Source: Acidimicrobiaceae bacterium (GTDB lineage: Bacteria; Actinomycetota; Acidimicrobiia; Acidimicrobiales; Bog-793). From it: a DNA stretch of 11,729 bases. The DNA lies in assembly GCA_025463965.1 (NCBI GenBank), contig JAODBN010000296.1:1-11729 (forward strand), read 5' to 3'. The position numbers and the translations under genes were made by a program. Below the pieces are notes generated by a model. It was not told the origin of the DNA. It made no database searches and worked only from the letters and a program-made list of their open reading frames with translations. Of the stretch, positions 5,799 to 11,729 are shown in pieces (the stretch's first letter is position 1; the number at the start of each line of letters is the position of its first letter).

Positions 5799-7208
5799 TT
5801 GGTCCGTACCGCGCACCCGACCTCAACGGACGTTTCGCCCACCCGGGGCCTGATCGACCGGGAAGGCCTTCTCCAGGTGCTGGATCGTGCGGTGACCAAA
5901 CGCGTGACGGTCATCTCGGCGCCGCCTGGAAGTGGGAAGACCTCGTTGTTGCGCGCATGGGCTGACCGCTCGACCAACCTTCGTCGTGTCGCGTTCGTGT
6001 CCGTCGACCGAGATCAACAGAATGCGCAGCGGTTCTGGTGGGCCGTGCTCGACGCGATCCGAGGCCCGGCGCGCCGGATCGACCCTGAGACGCCACCGGT
6101 CCCGACTGCTGCACTTGACGACGACCAAGTGGTCGAGAGGATTCTGTCGGCGGTCGCCGAGCAAGTCGAACCCGTCGTGCTGATCATCGACGATCTCCAC
6201 GAGCTGAGGTCAGCTGACGCCCTCAGGCAGCTCGAGCAGTTGCTCGGGATTCTGCCGAGCTCTGCGCGCGTGGTGCTGTCGTCTCGCCGTGATCCGGCGA
6301 TCAGGCTGCACCAGCTCAGGCTCGCCGACGAGATCGCCGAGATCCGAGCCGTGAATCTACAGTTCACCGAGCGCGAGACACGCCAACTGCTTGCTGTGTC
6401 CGAGCTGGGTCTATCCGACGCCGGGGTGGCCGCCTTGTACCAGCGCACGGAAGGTTGGGCGGCCGGCCTTCGCCTCGCGGTGATCTCGCTCAGCGGTCAC
6501 CCGGACCCCGAGCGGTTCGTGGCTGAGTTCTCCGGCACCGACAGGGCGGTCGGGGAGTACCTCATGGCCGAGATGCTGGAACGCCAACCGAGTGAGGTTC
6601 AGAACATGCTGTTGCGAACCTCCCTTGTCGACCGGATGAACGGTGAGCTCGCCGACCTGCTGGCAGGCCGCGCTGGCTCGGAGAAGATGCTGCTGGAACT
6701 GGAGGAAGCCAACGCGTTCGTCGTGTCGCTCGACGCTCAGCGCAGCTGGTTTCGCTACCACCAGCTTCTGGCGGATTTCCTACGCCTGGAGCTCCGCCGA
6801 ACCTTGGCGGATCAGGTTCCTGACCTCAACCGTCGGGCCGCGCGGTGGTTCGCTGAGCACGGGGACATCGTCGAGGCCGTGCGACACACGCTCGCGGCCG
6901 GCGACTGGCCCGATGCGGCCCGGATGCTCGCAGACCACTTGTTCAGTTTGACGCTCGACGGGCAAGAGGGGGCGATCGGCGCGCTGCTGCGGTCGTTCCC
7001 CGGTGGCGCATCAGTCGATCATCCTGACCTGGCGCTAGCCCGCGCGGCTACCCAACTGGCCCAGGGACGATTGGAGGACGCGGCCGTTCAGCTGGCTCTG
7101 GCCGAGTCCCACGTCCAAGACACCCCGCCCGCCGCCCTCGCCTCACGGTGGCCATCGCCTCCCTGCGGTTGGCGCTGGCGCGACGTAGCGGTCAGTTCAC
7201 GGAAGTAA
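5799..7208 (+). CDS. LAL/MalT-type LuxR regulator, N-terminal part (ATPase) up to a frameshift
   Basis: This encodes the front of a large ATP-dependent LuxR-family activator. Residues 1-35 are a leader. A P-loop (SAPPGSGKTSLLRAW, about 40-53) and Walker B (VVLIIDDLHEL, 126-136) follow, then the winged-helix and helical regions typical of MalT/STAND proteins (QLLADFLRLELRR, RRAARWFAEHGDIVEAVRHTLAAGDW). The start TTG at 5799 has GGGAGGGGG (5785-5793) five bases upstream. After ESHVQDTPP the protein loses family character (AALASRWPSPPCGWRWRDVAVSSRK) and stops at 7208. The missing sequence resumes in the -1 frame, so this and the 7148-8458 ORF are one gene of about 886 codons. The break is a one-base loss in a GC-rich run at about 7124-7140, either mutation or sequence error. 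Confidence 0.85.
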   Translation: MVRTAHPTSTDVSPTRGLIDREGLLQVLDRAVTKRVTVISAPPGSGKTSLLRAWADRSTNLRRVAFVSVDRDQQNAQRFWWAVLDAIRGPARRIDPETPPVPTAALDDDQVVERILSAVAEQVEPVVLIIDDLHELRSADALRQLEQLLGILPSSARVVLSSRRDPAIRLHQLRLADEIAEIRAVNLQFTERETRQLLAVSELGLSDAGVAALYQRTEGWAAGLRLAVISLSGHPDPERFVAEFSGTDRAVGEYLMAEMLERQPSEVQNMLLRTSLVDRMNGELADLLAGRAGSEKMLLELEEANAFVVSLDAQRSWFRYHQLLADFLRLELRRTLADQVPDLNRRAARWFAEHGDIVEAVRHTLAAGDWPDAARMLADHLFSLTLDGQEGAIGALLRSFPGGASVDHPDLALARAATQLAQGRLEDAAVQLALAESHVQDTPPAALASRWPSPPCGWRWRDVAVSSRK

Positions 7209-8458
7209 TCGGGCAAGTGAATCTGCTTGATGCTTCGATCGCAGCCGAATCGAGCGAACCGATGGTGATGAGTAGCGAGCTGCGGGGAGTCGCACTGATG
7301 AATCTCGGGATCGTCGAGACATGGTCCGGGCGACTCGCTGACGCCGAGCGGCACCTCTCCGAGGGAGCCGCGCTCGCCCAGACGATCGGCCGACCTTACC
7401 TGGAAGTCGCGTGTCGCTCGCATCAAGGTTTCCCGTCCGACCTCGTCTCATTCGCGACCGCACGCGAACGCGGCCTGCAGGCGTTAGCCCTGGCGGAGCG
7501 CCATGGCTTGGATGATCGGCCAATACTCGCGCCCGCGCTTGGGTCGGTTGGCGCCATGGCGATCTGGATGGGCGAGTTCGACGAGGGAGAGCGCTGGCTA
7601 CGCCGCGCCTGGGAGGTCGCCCAGGCACCCGCTGACCCCGCCGCCGCAGTGCTTCTGCATGTAGCCACCGGCATGTTGCACGCGGGTCGCGGGCGGCATC
7701 AATCGGCGCTCGACGACTTCTCGGCGGCCGCGCAAGCGCAGTCGCTACTCACAGGCGTCCACGCTCTCGCGCCGCTGATTGCCGGATGGCTCGCGGCGAC
7801 GCAGGCTCGCCTTGGGATGCCAGATGAGGCGCGCGCGACGCTCAGCGGATTCTCGGCCGGATCCGAGGAGATGGGCGCGATTTATAACGCGCGTGCGGTG
7901 ATCTGCATGGCGGATCGAGACCCCGTCGCGGCGTTGGATGTACTCCGAGAACTTCGGGACATCACGCCCCCGGCCGTACCCGCGTTCACGCTCGTTGAAG
8001 CGCATTTGCTTGCTGGGACAGCGCACCTATACCTGGGGGATCGAAACGCCGCCGCCGCCGCAGCCGAGGCAGCGCTCGCGACCGCCGAGCCGGACCGGCT
8101 GATCTTCCCATTTGCAATGACCGAAGCGGCGGAACTTCTCGACGCGCTCCCGCGTCACAAGACGGCTCATGGTGCCCTGCTCGCCGACATCGTCGACCTG
8201 TTGCGAGGAGCGTCCGCGTCGAGCACCATCCGAGAGCGCCTACCGCATCTCGAGGAGCTCAGCCCAAGCGAGTTACGTGTACTGCGATTTCTACCCACAA
8301 ACATGACGCGTCCCGACCTCGCGCGCGAGCTCCACGTCTCCGTGAACACGGTCAACACGCACATCCGCAACATCTATTCGAAACTCGGTGCGCGTGATCG
8401 CTCTGCTGCCGTTCAACGCGCACGGGAGCTGAGACTCCTCTCAACCGCGCGCTCCTGA
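7148..8458 (+). CDS. LAL/MalT-type LuxR regulator, C-terminal part (TPR-like sensor + LuxR HTH)
   Basis: This continues the regulator begun at 5799, shifted by one base. Helical TPR-like repeats fill most of its length (VALMNLGIVETWSGRLADAERHL, GEFDEGERWLRRAWEVAQ, LDDFSAAAQAQSLL), the usual signal-sensing part of MalT-type proteins. The last ~65 residues are a LuxR HTH: LSPSELRVLRFLPTNMTRPDLARELHVSVNTVNTHIRNIYSKLGARDRSAAVQRARELRLL. The nominal GTG start at 7148 lies inside the family's conserved region. The same frame reads family-like sequence further upstream (ARRPRLTVAIASLRLALARR), so this is not an independent start. Sensor and DNA-binding domains are intact, so a corrected or unmutated gene would be functional. 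Confidence 0.85.
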   Translation: MAIASLRLALARRSGQFTEVIGQVNLLDASIAAESSEPMVMSSELRGVALMNLGIVETWSGRLADAERHLSEGAALAQTIGRPYLEVACRSHQGFPSDLVSFATARERGLQALALAERHGLDDRPILAPALGSVGAMAIWMGEFDEGERWLRRAWEVAQAPADPAAAVLLHVATGMLHAGRGRHQSALDDFSAAAQAQSLLTGVHALAPLIAGWLAATQARLGMPDEARATLSGFSAGSEEMGAIYNARAVICMADRDPVAALDVLRELRDITPPAVPAFTLVEAHLLAGTAHLYLGDRNAAAAAAEAALATAEPDRLIFPFAMTEAAELLDALPRHKTAHGALLADIVDLLRGASASSTIRERLPHLEELSPSELRVLRFLPTNMTRPDLARELHVSVNTVNTHIRNIYSKLGARDRSAAVQRARELRLLSTARS

Positions 8459-8507
8459 ACCTCATCGAAGTAGCGCGACGCACCTGCATGCGCACAATCA
8501 CCAGATT

Positions 8508-8520
8508 CCGGCGTCGCCGG
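8508..8520. repeat. Short inverted repeat CCGGCG-T-CGCCGG
   Basis: Perfect 6-bp arms around one base, 50 bases after the LAL regulator stop. As RNA it would fold as a 5-bp stem with a 3-nt loop. There is no T-run, so it is at best a weak terminator. It could be an operator for the small gene that starts at 8550. Confidence 0.3.
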
Positions 8521-8549
8521 CTCACTAGGCCGGGCTGCAGCATGACAGC

Positions 8550-8780
8550 GTGGCCACAACGCCCGGCTTGTACACGATCCGGATAAAGGGCCGACTCGGA
8601 GCTACCGCCCTGTCGGCCTTTCCCTCGATGGGGTCTGAGCTGAAAGGCAGCGAGACCGTGCTCACCGGCTCGCTCGAGGATCAGTCAGCGTTGTTCGGCG
8701 TCCTTGCGCAGATCGAGGCGCTTGGCCTCGAACTGCTCGAACTCCGACAAATACCGGCGAGACCGACATCGTATGAATGA
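8550..8780 (+). CDS. Small conserved-type protein of unknown function
   Basis: A 76-aa protein starting at GTG (8550), with no strong Shine-Dalgarno. The pattern is a beta strand (LYTIRIKGRLGATALSAFPSM), a second strand (GSETVLTGSLEDQSALFGVL), then a helix (AQIEALGLELLELRQI). From memory, such sequences occur in actinobacteria near LuxR/LAL regulators, but I cannot name a family or a function. The composition fits a small alpha/beta fold, possibly dimeric. It lies 91 bases downstream of the LAL regulator in the same orientation and could be co-transcribed or its target. The codon pattern is host-like. A 55-codon ORF that overlaps its end is not counted as a gene. Confidence 0.7.
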   Translation: MATTPGLYTIRIKGRLGATALSAFPSMGSELKGSETVLTGSLEDQSALFGVLAQIEALGLELLELRQIPARPTSYE

Positions 8781-8904
8781 GACTAGCGAGGCTAACGGCA
8801 TATCGCCAACCCGAAATGACGAGCGCCCACGCCAACCGAAACCGTCCGTGGTCCCCTGGCTGAGCGCACCCGGCGGATGCGCGCCGGGAAAATCATCATC
8901 ATCC

Positions 8905-8921
8905 GGTGAGGACACCTCACC
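8905..8921. promoter_or_regulatory. Perfect inverted repeat GGTGAGG-ACA-CCTCACC upstream of the DUF6081-like gene
   Basis: Seven-base arms (8905-8911 and 8915-8921) are exact complements around ACA, about 70 bases before the ATG at 8993. The size and spacing suit a dimeric regulator operator (TetR, MarR or LuxR type). An ATC micro-repeat (ATC x4 within about 8891-8903) abuts it. A terminator is less likely, as there is no T-run. Confidence 0.5.
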
Positions 8922-8962
8922 TGGCTCGGGACGAACCTGAGGTCTATGCAACAGTGCCCGCA

Positions 8963-8986
8963 GGCCGAGGCCGAGGCCGAGGCCGG
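8963..8986 (+). repeat. Four tandem 6-bp repeats (GGCCGA)
   Basis: GGCCGA is repeated at 8963, 8969 and 8975, with GGCCGG at 8981, immediately before the ATG at 8993. If translation began upstream at GTG 8954, the repeat would encode Gly-Arg four times. It may instead be slipped-strand sequence in the leader, where GAGG around 8979 acts as a weak ribosome site. Confidence 0.7.
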
Positions 8987-8992
8987 TCTCAG

Positions 8993-10096
8993 ATGAGCCT
9001 TGTCGTAAACGGTGTCTCGACCGAACAAACGCCATCCTGGCGATTTGAGGTCTACGACGACTTCGCCGCGCCTGGCTACTCGTTGACCAAGTACGCCGAG
9101 AAGTGGTTCACGCCTTACGGTCTCGGAGAGATGGGAGTCAACGACACCCGCGGCTTCGACGACGGACGCCTCGACTTGAGCGCGGCTCCATTCCAGACGA
9201 CATCTGACGTCGGCATCAGCGACCATGTCAAGTACATGGCGGTCTCGACGCGGACGTTTCCGGTGCCTGAGAACGGCACGATCGTGCTTTCCTCGGACAT
9301 CAGGGCGTCGACGCCAGGCACGGTGCCCGACCTTGTTCAACGTGGCGTCTACGCCCCGTCGGATTCGTGGCCGTCCGACGTCGACTCACCCCGGATACGG
9401 GAGTACAGCGCGCGAGTGCTGCAGGGACAGCAGGCCGCGCTCGTGATGAACATGCTCGACTTCTGCACGGGCCAAGTGTTCGATTGGTTCATCTCCTCGG
9501 ACGCGGCTTTCGCCCTGATCGAACGGCTCCCGACCACCGTTACCGCGAATGTCTCGAATCCGGAGTGCTACGACGCTGCCGATGTCGGCATCGACACGAT
9601 GTACACGCAGATCATCCGGGAAGTTCCCGTGCGACCCGATGTCGCGCATCACGTAGACATCGCGCTTACTCGCCTTGACGCCGACGCTTGGTCGGGAGAC
9701 GCCTGGGTCGACTACTTCCTCGATCACCAGCTGATCGCGCACGTGCCGAACGTCGGGATCCCTCTCGACAAGCAGTGGCTGCCGTTCACGGGGACGTACC
9801 CCTCCCTTGGCAGTGGAGAGCGGTTGGCGGACCAGCTCAATTCGGTGCGCTTCGGTCACGGCCTGTTCTCGCTGCTTGACGCGTTCCCGTTCCAACATCC
9901 CGAAGCTCCAGGGCTGAGCGTCTCGATTCCGGCGGTTTCTCCCCCGGAGCGAGATGCTGCCGGTCGGACCCGCATCTATGGCCAGGGCGCCAGCGGGTCG
10001 TTCGACAACTTCACGACGCTGACAATCTCGGGGACCACCGAACCTCCAAGCCCGCCCGAGATCCTGAGTGCGCTCGCCGCGGCCCGGAGCAAGTGA
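8993..10096 (+). CDS. DUF6081-like protein, probable concanavalin A-like beta-sandwich
   Basis: A 367-aa protein of unknown function. It opens with VYDDFAAPGYSLTKYAEKWF, then FDDGRLDLSAAPFQTTSDVGISDHVKYMAVSTRTFPVPENGTIVLSSDIRASTPG. Next comes LDFCTGQVFDWFISSDAAFALIERLP, and later VDYFLDHQLIAHVPNVGIPLD. This order recalls DUF6081-type actinobacterial proteins with a LamG/concanavalin A-like sandwich. The assignment is from memory and tentative. No signal peptide or TM segment is seen, so a cytoplasmic or non-classical location is inferred. The start is ATG 8993. GTG 8954 would add a Gly-Arg repeat, and the frame is open back to 8906. The end is followed by the NTF2-like gene in the same direction, 90 bases on. 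Confidence 0.6.
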   Translation: MSLVVNGVSTEQTPSWRFEVYDDFAAPGYSLTKYAEKWFTPYGLGEMGVNDTRGFDDGRLDLSAAPFQTTSDVGISDHVKYMAVSTRTFPVPENGTIVLSSDIRASTPGTVPDLVQRGVYAPSDSWPSDVDSPRIREYSARVLQGQQAALVMNMLDFCTGQVFDWFISSDAAFALIERLPTTVTANVSNPECYDAADVGIDTMYTQIIREVPVRPDVAHHVDIALTRLDADAWSGDAWVDYFLDHQLIAHVPNVGIPLDKQWLPFTGTYPSLGSGERLADQLNSVRFGHGLFSLLDAFPFQHPEAPGLSVSIPAVSPPERDAAGRTRIYGQGASGSFDNFTTLTISGTTEPPSPPEILSALAAARSK

Positions 10097-10186
10097 CGAG
10101 ACGACTCCGAGAAAGCACCAAGGGAGTTCTAGATGGCCCAAGCCTGCTGTCGTCCGATGGCGACTGTTCAAGTGATGGAGGATAAA

Positions 10187-10633
10187 ATGTCCGAGTCCCG
10201 CAATGTTCAGCTTCTGAAGGACTACCTCGACGCTTTGCAGGCCAGCGATGGCGAGACGATGGCCAGTATGCTGGCTCCTGAGTTGCAGTATTGGGTCTCG
10301 CCCGGATCGGCCTTTTCGGGGACCCACGACAAAGCTGCGATTCTGGCGCTTTTGCCGTCGATCTTCGATGCCCAGGCCGGACCGACCAAGTTGACCTATC
10401 GCGAAATAACCGCCCAGGACGATCGTGTGTCGGTCGTAGCCGACGGGAAGATGCCGCTGAAATCTGGCGGCAGCTACGACCAGACCTATCATTGGCTGTT
10501 CAAATTCCGCGACGACAAGATCGTCGAAATCCTCGAATATATCGACATCCTCGCGGTATGGAAGGCCTTTGGCACCCCCGATCAGAAGGCCATTGCCAAA
10601 GCCGCGACGGAGTCCAAAACCAACGCCGCTTAA
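10187..10633 (+). CDS. NTF2/SnoaL-like (ketosteroid isomerase-related) protein
   Basis: A 148-aa single-domain alpha+beta barrel protein. It has an N-terminal helix (NVQLLKDYLDALQASDGETMASMLAPELQYWVSPG) and a late strand pair (QTYHWLFKFRDDKIVEILEYIDILAVWKAFG) typical of SnoaL/nuclear transport factor 2 folds. Such proteins are isomerases, hydrolases or binding proteins; the specific reaction cannot be called. ATG 10187 has GGAGG (10177-10181) five bases upstream and gives the usual domain length. An in-frame ATG at 10133, also with AAGGGAG, would add 18 residues. Codon choice (TTG, GAT, AAA, TAT) is more AT-rich than in neighbours and resembles alphaproteobacterial genes, suggesting transfer. 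A long hairpin starts right after the stop. Confidence 0.85.
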   Translation: MSESRNVQLLKDYLDALQASDGETMASMLAPELQYWVSPGSAFSGTHDKAAILALLPSIFDAQAGPTKLTYREITAQDDRVSVVADGKMPLKSGGSYDQTYHWLFKFRDDKIVEILEYIDILAVWKAFGTPDQKAIAKAATESKTNAA

Positions 10634-10723
10634 GCGACAACTAGCCAGGACGGAGAGGCCGAGAGGATTCGGTGGCCCTCAGCCCTGATTATGCACTGCT
10701 TCAGCCGTTCTGGCTAGCGTCGC
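10634..10723 (+). repeat. Long imperfect hairpin directly after the NTF2-like stop codon
   Basis: CTAGCCAGGACGG (10641-10653) pairs with CCGTTCTGGCTAG (10705-10717) at 12 of 13 positions; the odd one is a G-U wobble in RNA. The stem extends outward after a small internal loop with GCGAC (10634-10638) and GTCGC (10719-10723). The loop holds an inner stem, CCGA (10659-10662) with TCGG (10669-10672). It begins one base after the TAA and lies between convergent genes. It may be a bidirectional terminator, a structured RNA, or a REP/MITE-like element. Confidence 0.6.
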
Positions 10724-10735
10724 CCCAAATTTCCT

Positions 10736-10749
10736 ACGAGTTTGCTCGT
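10736..10749. terminator. Small hairpin between convergent genes
   Basis: ACGAG and CTCGT form a 5-bp stem around TTTG, eleven bases before the end of the minus-strand reductase gene at 10760. On the plus strand TTGCGTT follows, a poor T-tract. It is a weak candidate for terminating either gene. Confidence 0.25.
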
Positions 10750-10759
10750 TTGCGTTGGC

Positions 10760-11309
10760 TCAAAACTGATCGACGGGCGCGAACCGATAGAAGAAGGGGC
10801 CCATCCCCTCGCCGATAGCGAAGATGAGGCTGACTACGTCCTCTTGTGCCGCTGCGTTCTGGATCGGGCCCGTGTAAATGGGGTCATAGCCGGCGTCGCG
10901 GTTGAGCTTCTCGACTACCTCGCGCGCCTCTTCGTCGCCGCACCACAGATTACTCGGCCTGACGCGCGCCTCGCCGAGTTGGCCGTACAGTGCCGCAAGG
11001 TTGACGTTGAACGACTTCGCCGTCGGCCCCTCTGTCTTGGACTTTATGAACTCGGTTTTGGATACGAATCCCTGCGGCGGGTCGACGCCGAACCGGTTAG
11101 TCGCGTCGATCACCGTCTTTCCCGCCAAGCCGCTCAGTTTATCGATTGCGTTGACGACCTCTCCGCCCGGAATTGCCAGCAGCACGACTTCAGCGCGTGA
11201 CACGTCGCCGCCATGCCGACCAAGCCGCGTGACTTCATGGTCGGCGCTTTCACCATAGCTTGGCGAGCCCGCCTCCCACGTTGCCCTTCCCAAATACGGT
11301 GATCCTCAT
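10760..11309 (-). pseudogene. F420-type NAD(P)-binding reductase (COG2085-like), frameshifted near codon 20
   Basis: Read on the minus strand, ATG at 11309 begins MRITVFGKGNVGGGLAKLW and hits TGA at 11252-11250. The +1 frame continues the family sequence ESADHEVTRLGRHGGDVSRAEVVLLAIPGG to a normal end, GPFFYRFAPVDQF (10760). The GxGNVG start is the Rossmann dinucleotide motif. NRFGVDPP, KSFNVN, SNLWCGDEEA and IQNAAAQED are typical of the NADPH-dependent F420 reductase-like family. One extra base in CTATGGTGAAAGC breaks the frame; removing the T restores TGG GAA. GGAG (complement of 11317-11320) supports the ATG. An intact version would be about 182 aa. Whether F420 is really the cofactor is unknown. 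This is a true pseudogene or a sequence error. Confidence 0.8.
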
Positions 11310-11653
11310 CCTCTCGCTCCTATCGTTGTCTGCCGCAGTTTCGACAACCACGGCGGCCTGTCCTTCCCGCCGCGGTAGGAATGCCGTCAGCAGCCACTCA
11401 CCCCGCAAGGAGTGGGCTGAATGTGACCATCGACGGGTTGAACCGCCCGGTCGCTGGGCAGGTTCGCCGAGGACGATGGCTGCCGCGAGGACCTTGCGAT
11501 GGTCCTTTGTCCACGGTGCTCCCAACCTTGCCCTAGGGCTGGCTACGCGCCAGCAATACGGATCATGTCGGTTTCTCCAGGTGGGGCGGTACGGCCTTAT
11601 CCAACTAGTGTCCTGCGCCACTAATTCGTTAGATAATGGTGTTATGCTGTGGC
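11310..11653. other. Intergenic region, hairpins and IS left end, no gene recognised
   Basis: A minus-strand frame stays open across most of it (to 11675) and runs into the first 19 codons of the reductase, but the peptide matches nothing I recognise and crosses the IS end. Palindromic spots are GCCCTAGGGC (11530-11539), CTGGC-TACGC-GCCAG (11539-11553) and the hairpin at 11391-11419. These may be regulatory for the reductase or relics of the same insertion. Confidence 0.35.
11391..11419. repeat. Inverted repeat upstream of the reductase gene
   Basis: CAGCCACTC (11391-11399) and GAGTGGGCTG (11410-11419) pair over nine positions with one bulged base around a 10-nt loop. It lies about 80-110 bases upstream of the reductase start on its coding side, so it could be an operator or a leader hairpin. 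Confidence 0.4.
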
Positions 11654-11729
11654 ATGGCACGGACTGGTCGACCAACGGCGCTGCTCGAGCTCACCGACGA
11701 GGAGCGGGACCAGCTGGTGCGCTGGGCTC
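11606..11729 (+). mobile_element. IS630-family insertion sequence, left end (truncated by window)
   Basis: A TA dinucleotide (11606-11607) is followed by GTGTCCTGCGCCAC, the kind of terminal inverted repeat and TA target that IS630 elements show. A more AT-rich promoter-like stretch (TTCGTTAGATAATGG, 11625-11639) and a transposase start follow. The right end and the second TA copy lie outside the window, so boundaries are only partly seen. Confidence 0.6.
11654..11729 (+). CDS. IS630-family transposase, N-terminal fragment (cut by window edge)
   Basis: ATG at 11654 opens MARTGRPTALLELTDEERDQLVRWA and runs to the window end. The opening RTGRPT...LTxEER..L..WA is characteristic of the N-terminal helix-turn-helix of actinobacterial IS630 transposases. 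The catalytic DDE domain would lie beyond the window. No strong Shine-Dalgarno precedes it; an alternative ATG ten bases upstream is in another frame. The element may account for local rearrangement and for the decayed reductase next to it (inference). Confidence 0.75.
   Translation, partial: MARTGRPTALLELTDEERDQLVRWA

Noticed and set aside
8773..8940. 55-codon ORF (MNETSEANG...) overlapping the end of the small protein
   Set aside because: Overlap suggests coupling, but there is no ribosome site and the peptide is Pro/Ser/Gly-rich with no pattern; it also runs through the perfect inverted repeat at 8905.
9386..10492. 368-codon minus-strand ORF over the DUF6081-like and NTF2-like genes
   Set aside because: Antisense shadow spanning two plus-strand genes with good starts and family signatures.
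11250..11675. 141-codon minus-strand ORF leading into the reductase start
   Set aside because: Only its last 19 codons match a family (the reductase N-terminus from ATG 11309); the rest has no recognisable features and crosses the IS end.
1..11729. CRISPR array, tRNA, rRNA, phage or anti-phage module
   Set aside because: No spaced direct repeats, cloverleaf, rRNA-like stretch or known defence domain was seen.

Overview
The window is GC-rich, with strong G/C bias at third codon positions, GTG and TTG start codons, and purine-rich Shine-Dalgarno sites. The gene content looks like a high-GC actinobacterium: HxlR and Crp/Fnr-like regulators, a MalT-type LuxR regulator, a 14-TM MFS drug exporter, a DUF6081-like protein and an F420-type reductase. 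A soil lineage such as Solirubrobacterales is possible, but that is a guess from protein style.

Layout. Positions 1-274 hold no convincing gene but begin with a perfect 9-bp inverted repeat. Positions 275-2139 (minus) are two tandem HtrA-like serine proteases, each a trypsin fold plus one PDZ domain with no visible signal peptide or membrane anchor. Their stop and start overlap by one base. They diverge from an HxlR-family regulator (2255-2689, plus), and a near-perfect palindrome lies in the shared intergenic region. Positions 2690-3133 hold no intact gene; a minus-strand ORF there ends in what looks like the first ~20 codons of a YceI gene. Positions 3134-4636 (minus) are an EmrB/QacA-type exporter. 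It diverges from a Crp/Fnr-type regulator (4980-5699, plus), which is preceded by an 8-codon ORF overlapping its GTG start. A perfect 16-bp palindrome of TGTG-N8-CACA form follows.

Positions 5799-8458 (plus) encode a large LAL-type (MalT-like) LuxR regulator split into two frames near 7124-7140. Then come a small conserved-looking protein (8550-8780), an inverted repeat at 8905-8921, a DUF6081-like protein (8993-10096) and an NTF2/SnoaL-like protein (10187-10633) with more AT-rich codon choice. A long imperfect hairpin begins at the first base after the NTF2-like stop. On the minus strand, 10760-11309 is an F420-type NAD(P)-binding reductase broken by a +1 frameshift near codon 20. The right edge carries the left end of an IS630-family insertion sequence, whose transposase runs out of the window.

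How the parts may work together. Three regulators sit beside likely targets with palindromes between them: HxlR with the proteases, Crp/Fnr with the exporter and the LAL gene, and LAL with the small protein and DUF6081-like gene. This looks like a stress or redox responsive accessory neighbourhood. Its right third shows signs of acquisition and decay. The two frameshifts could be real mutations or sequence errors; the raw sequence cannot separate these.
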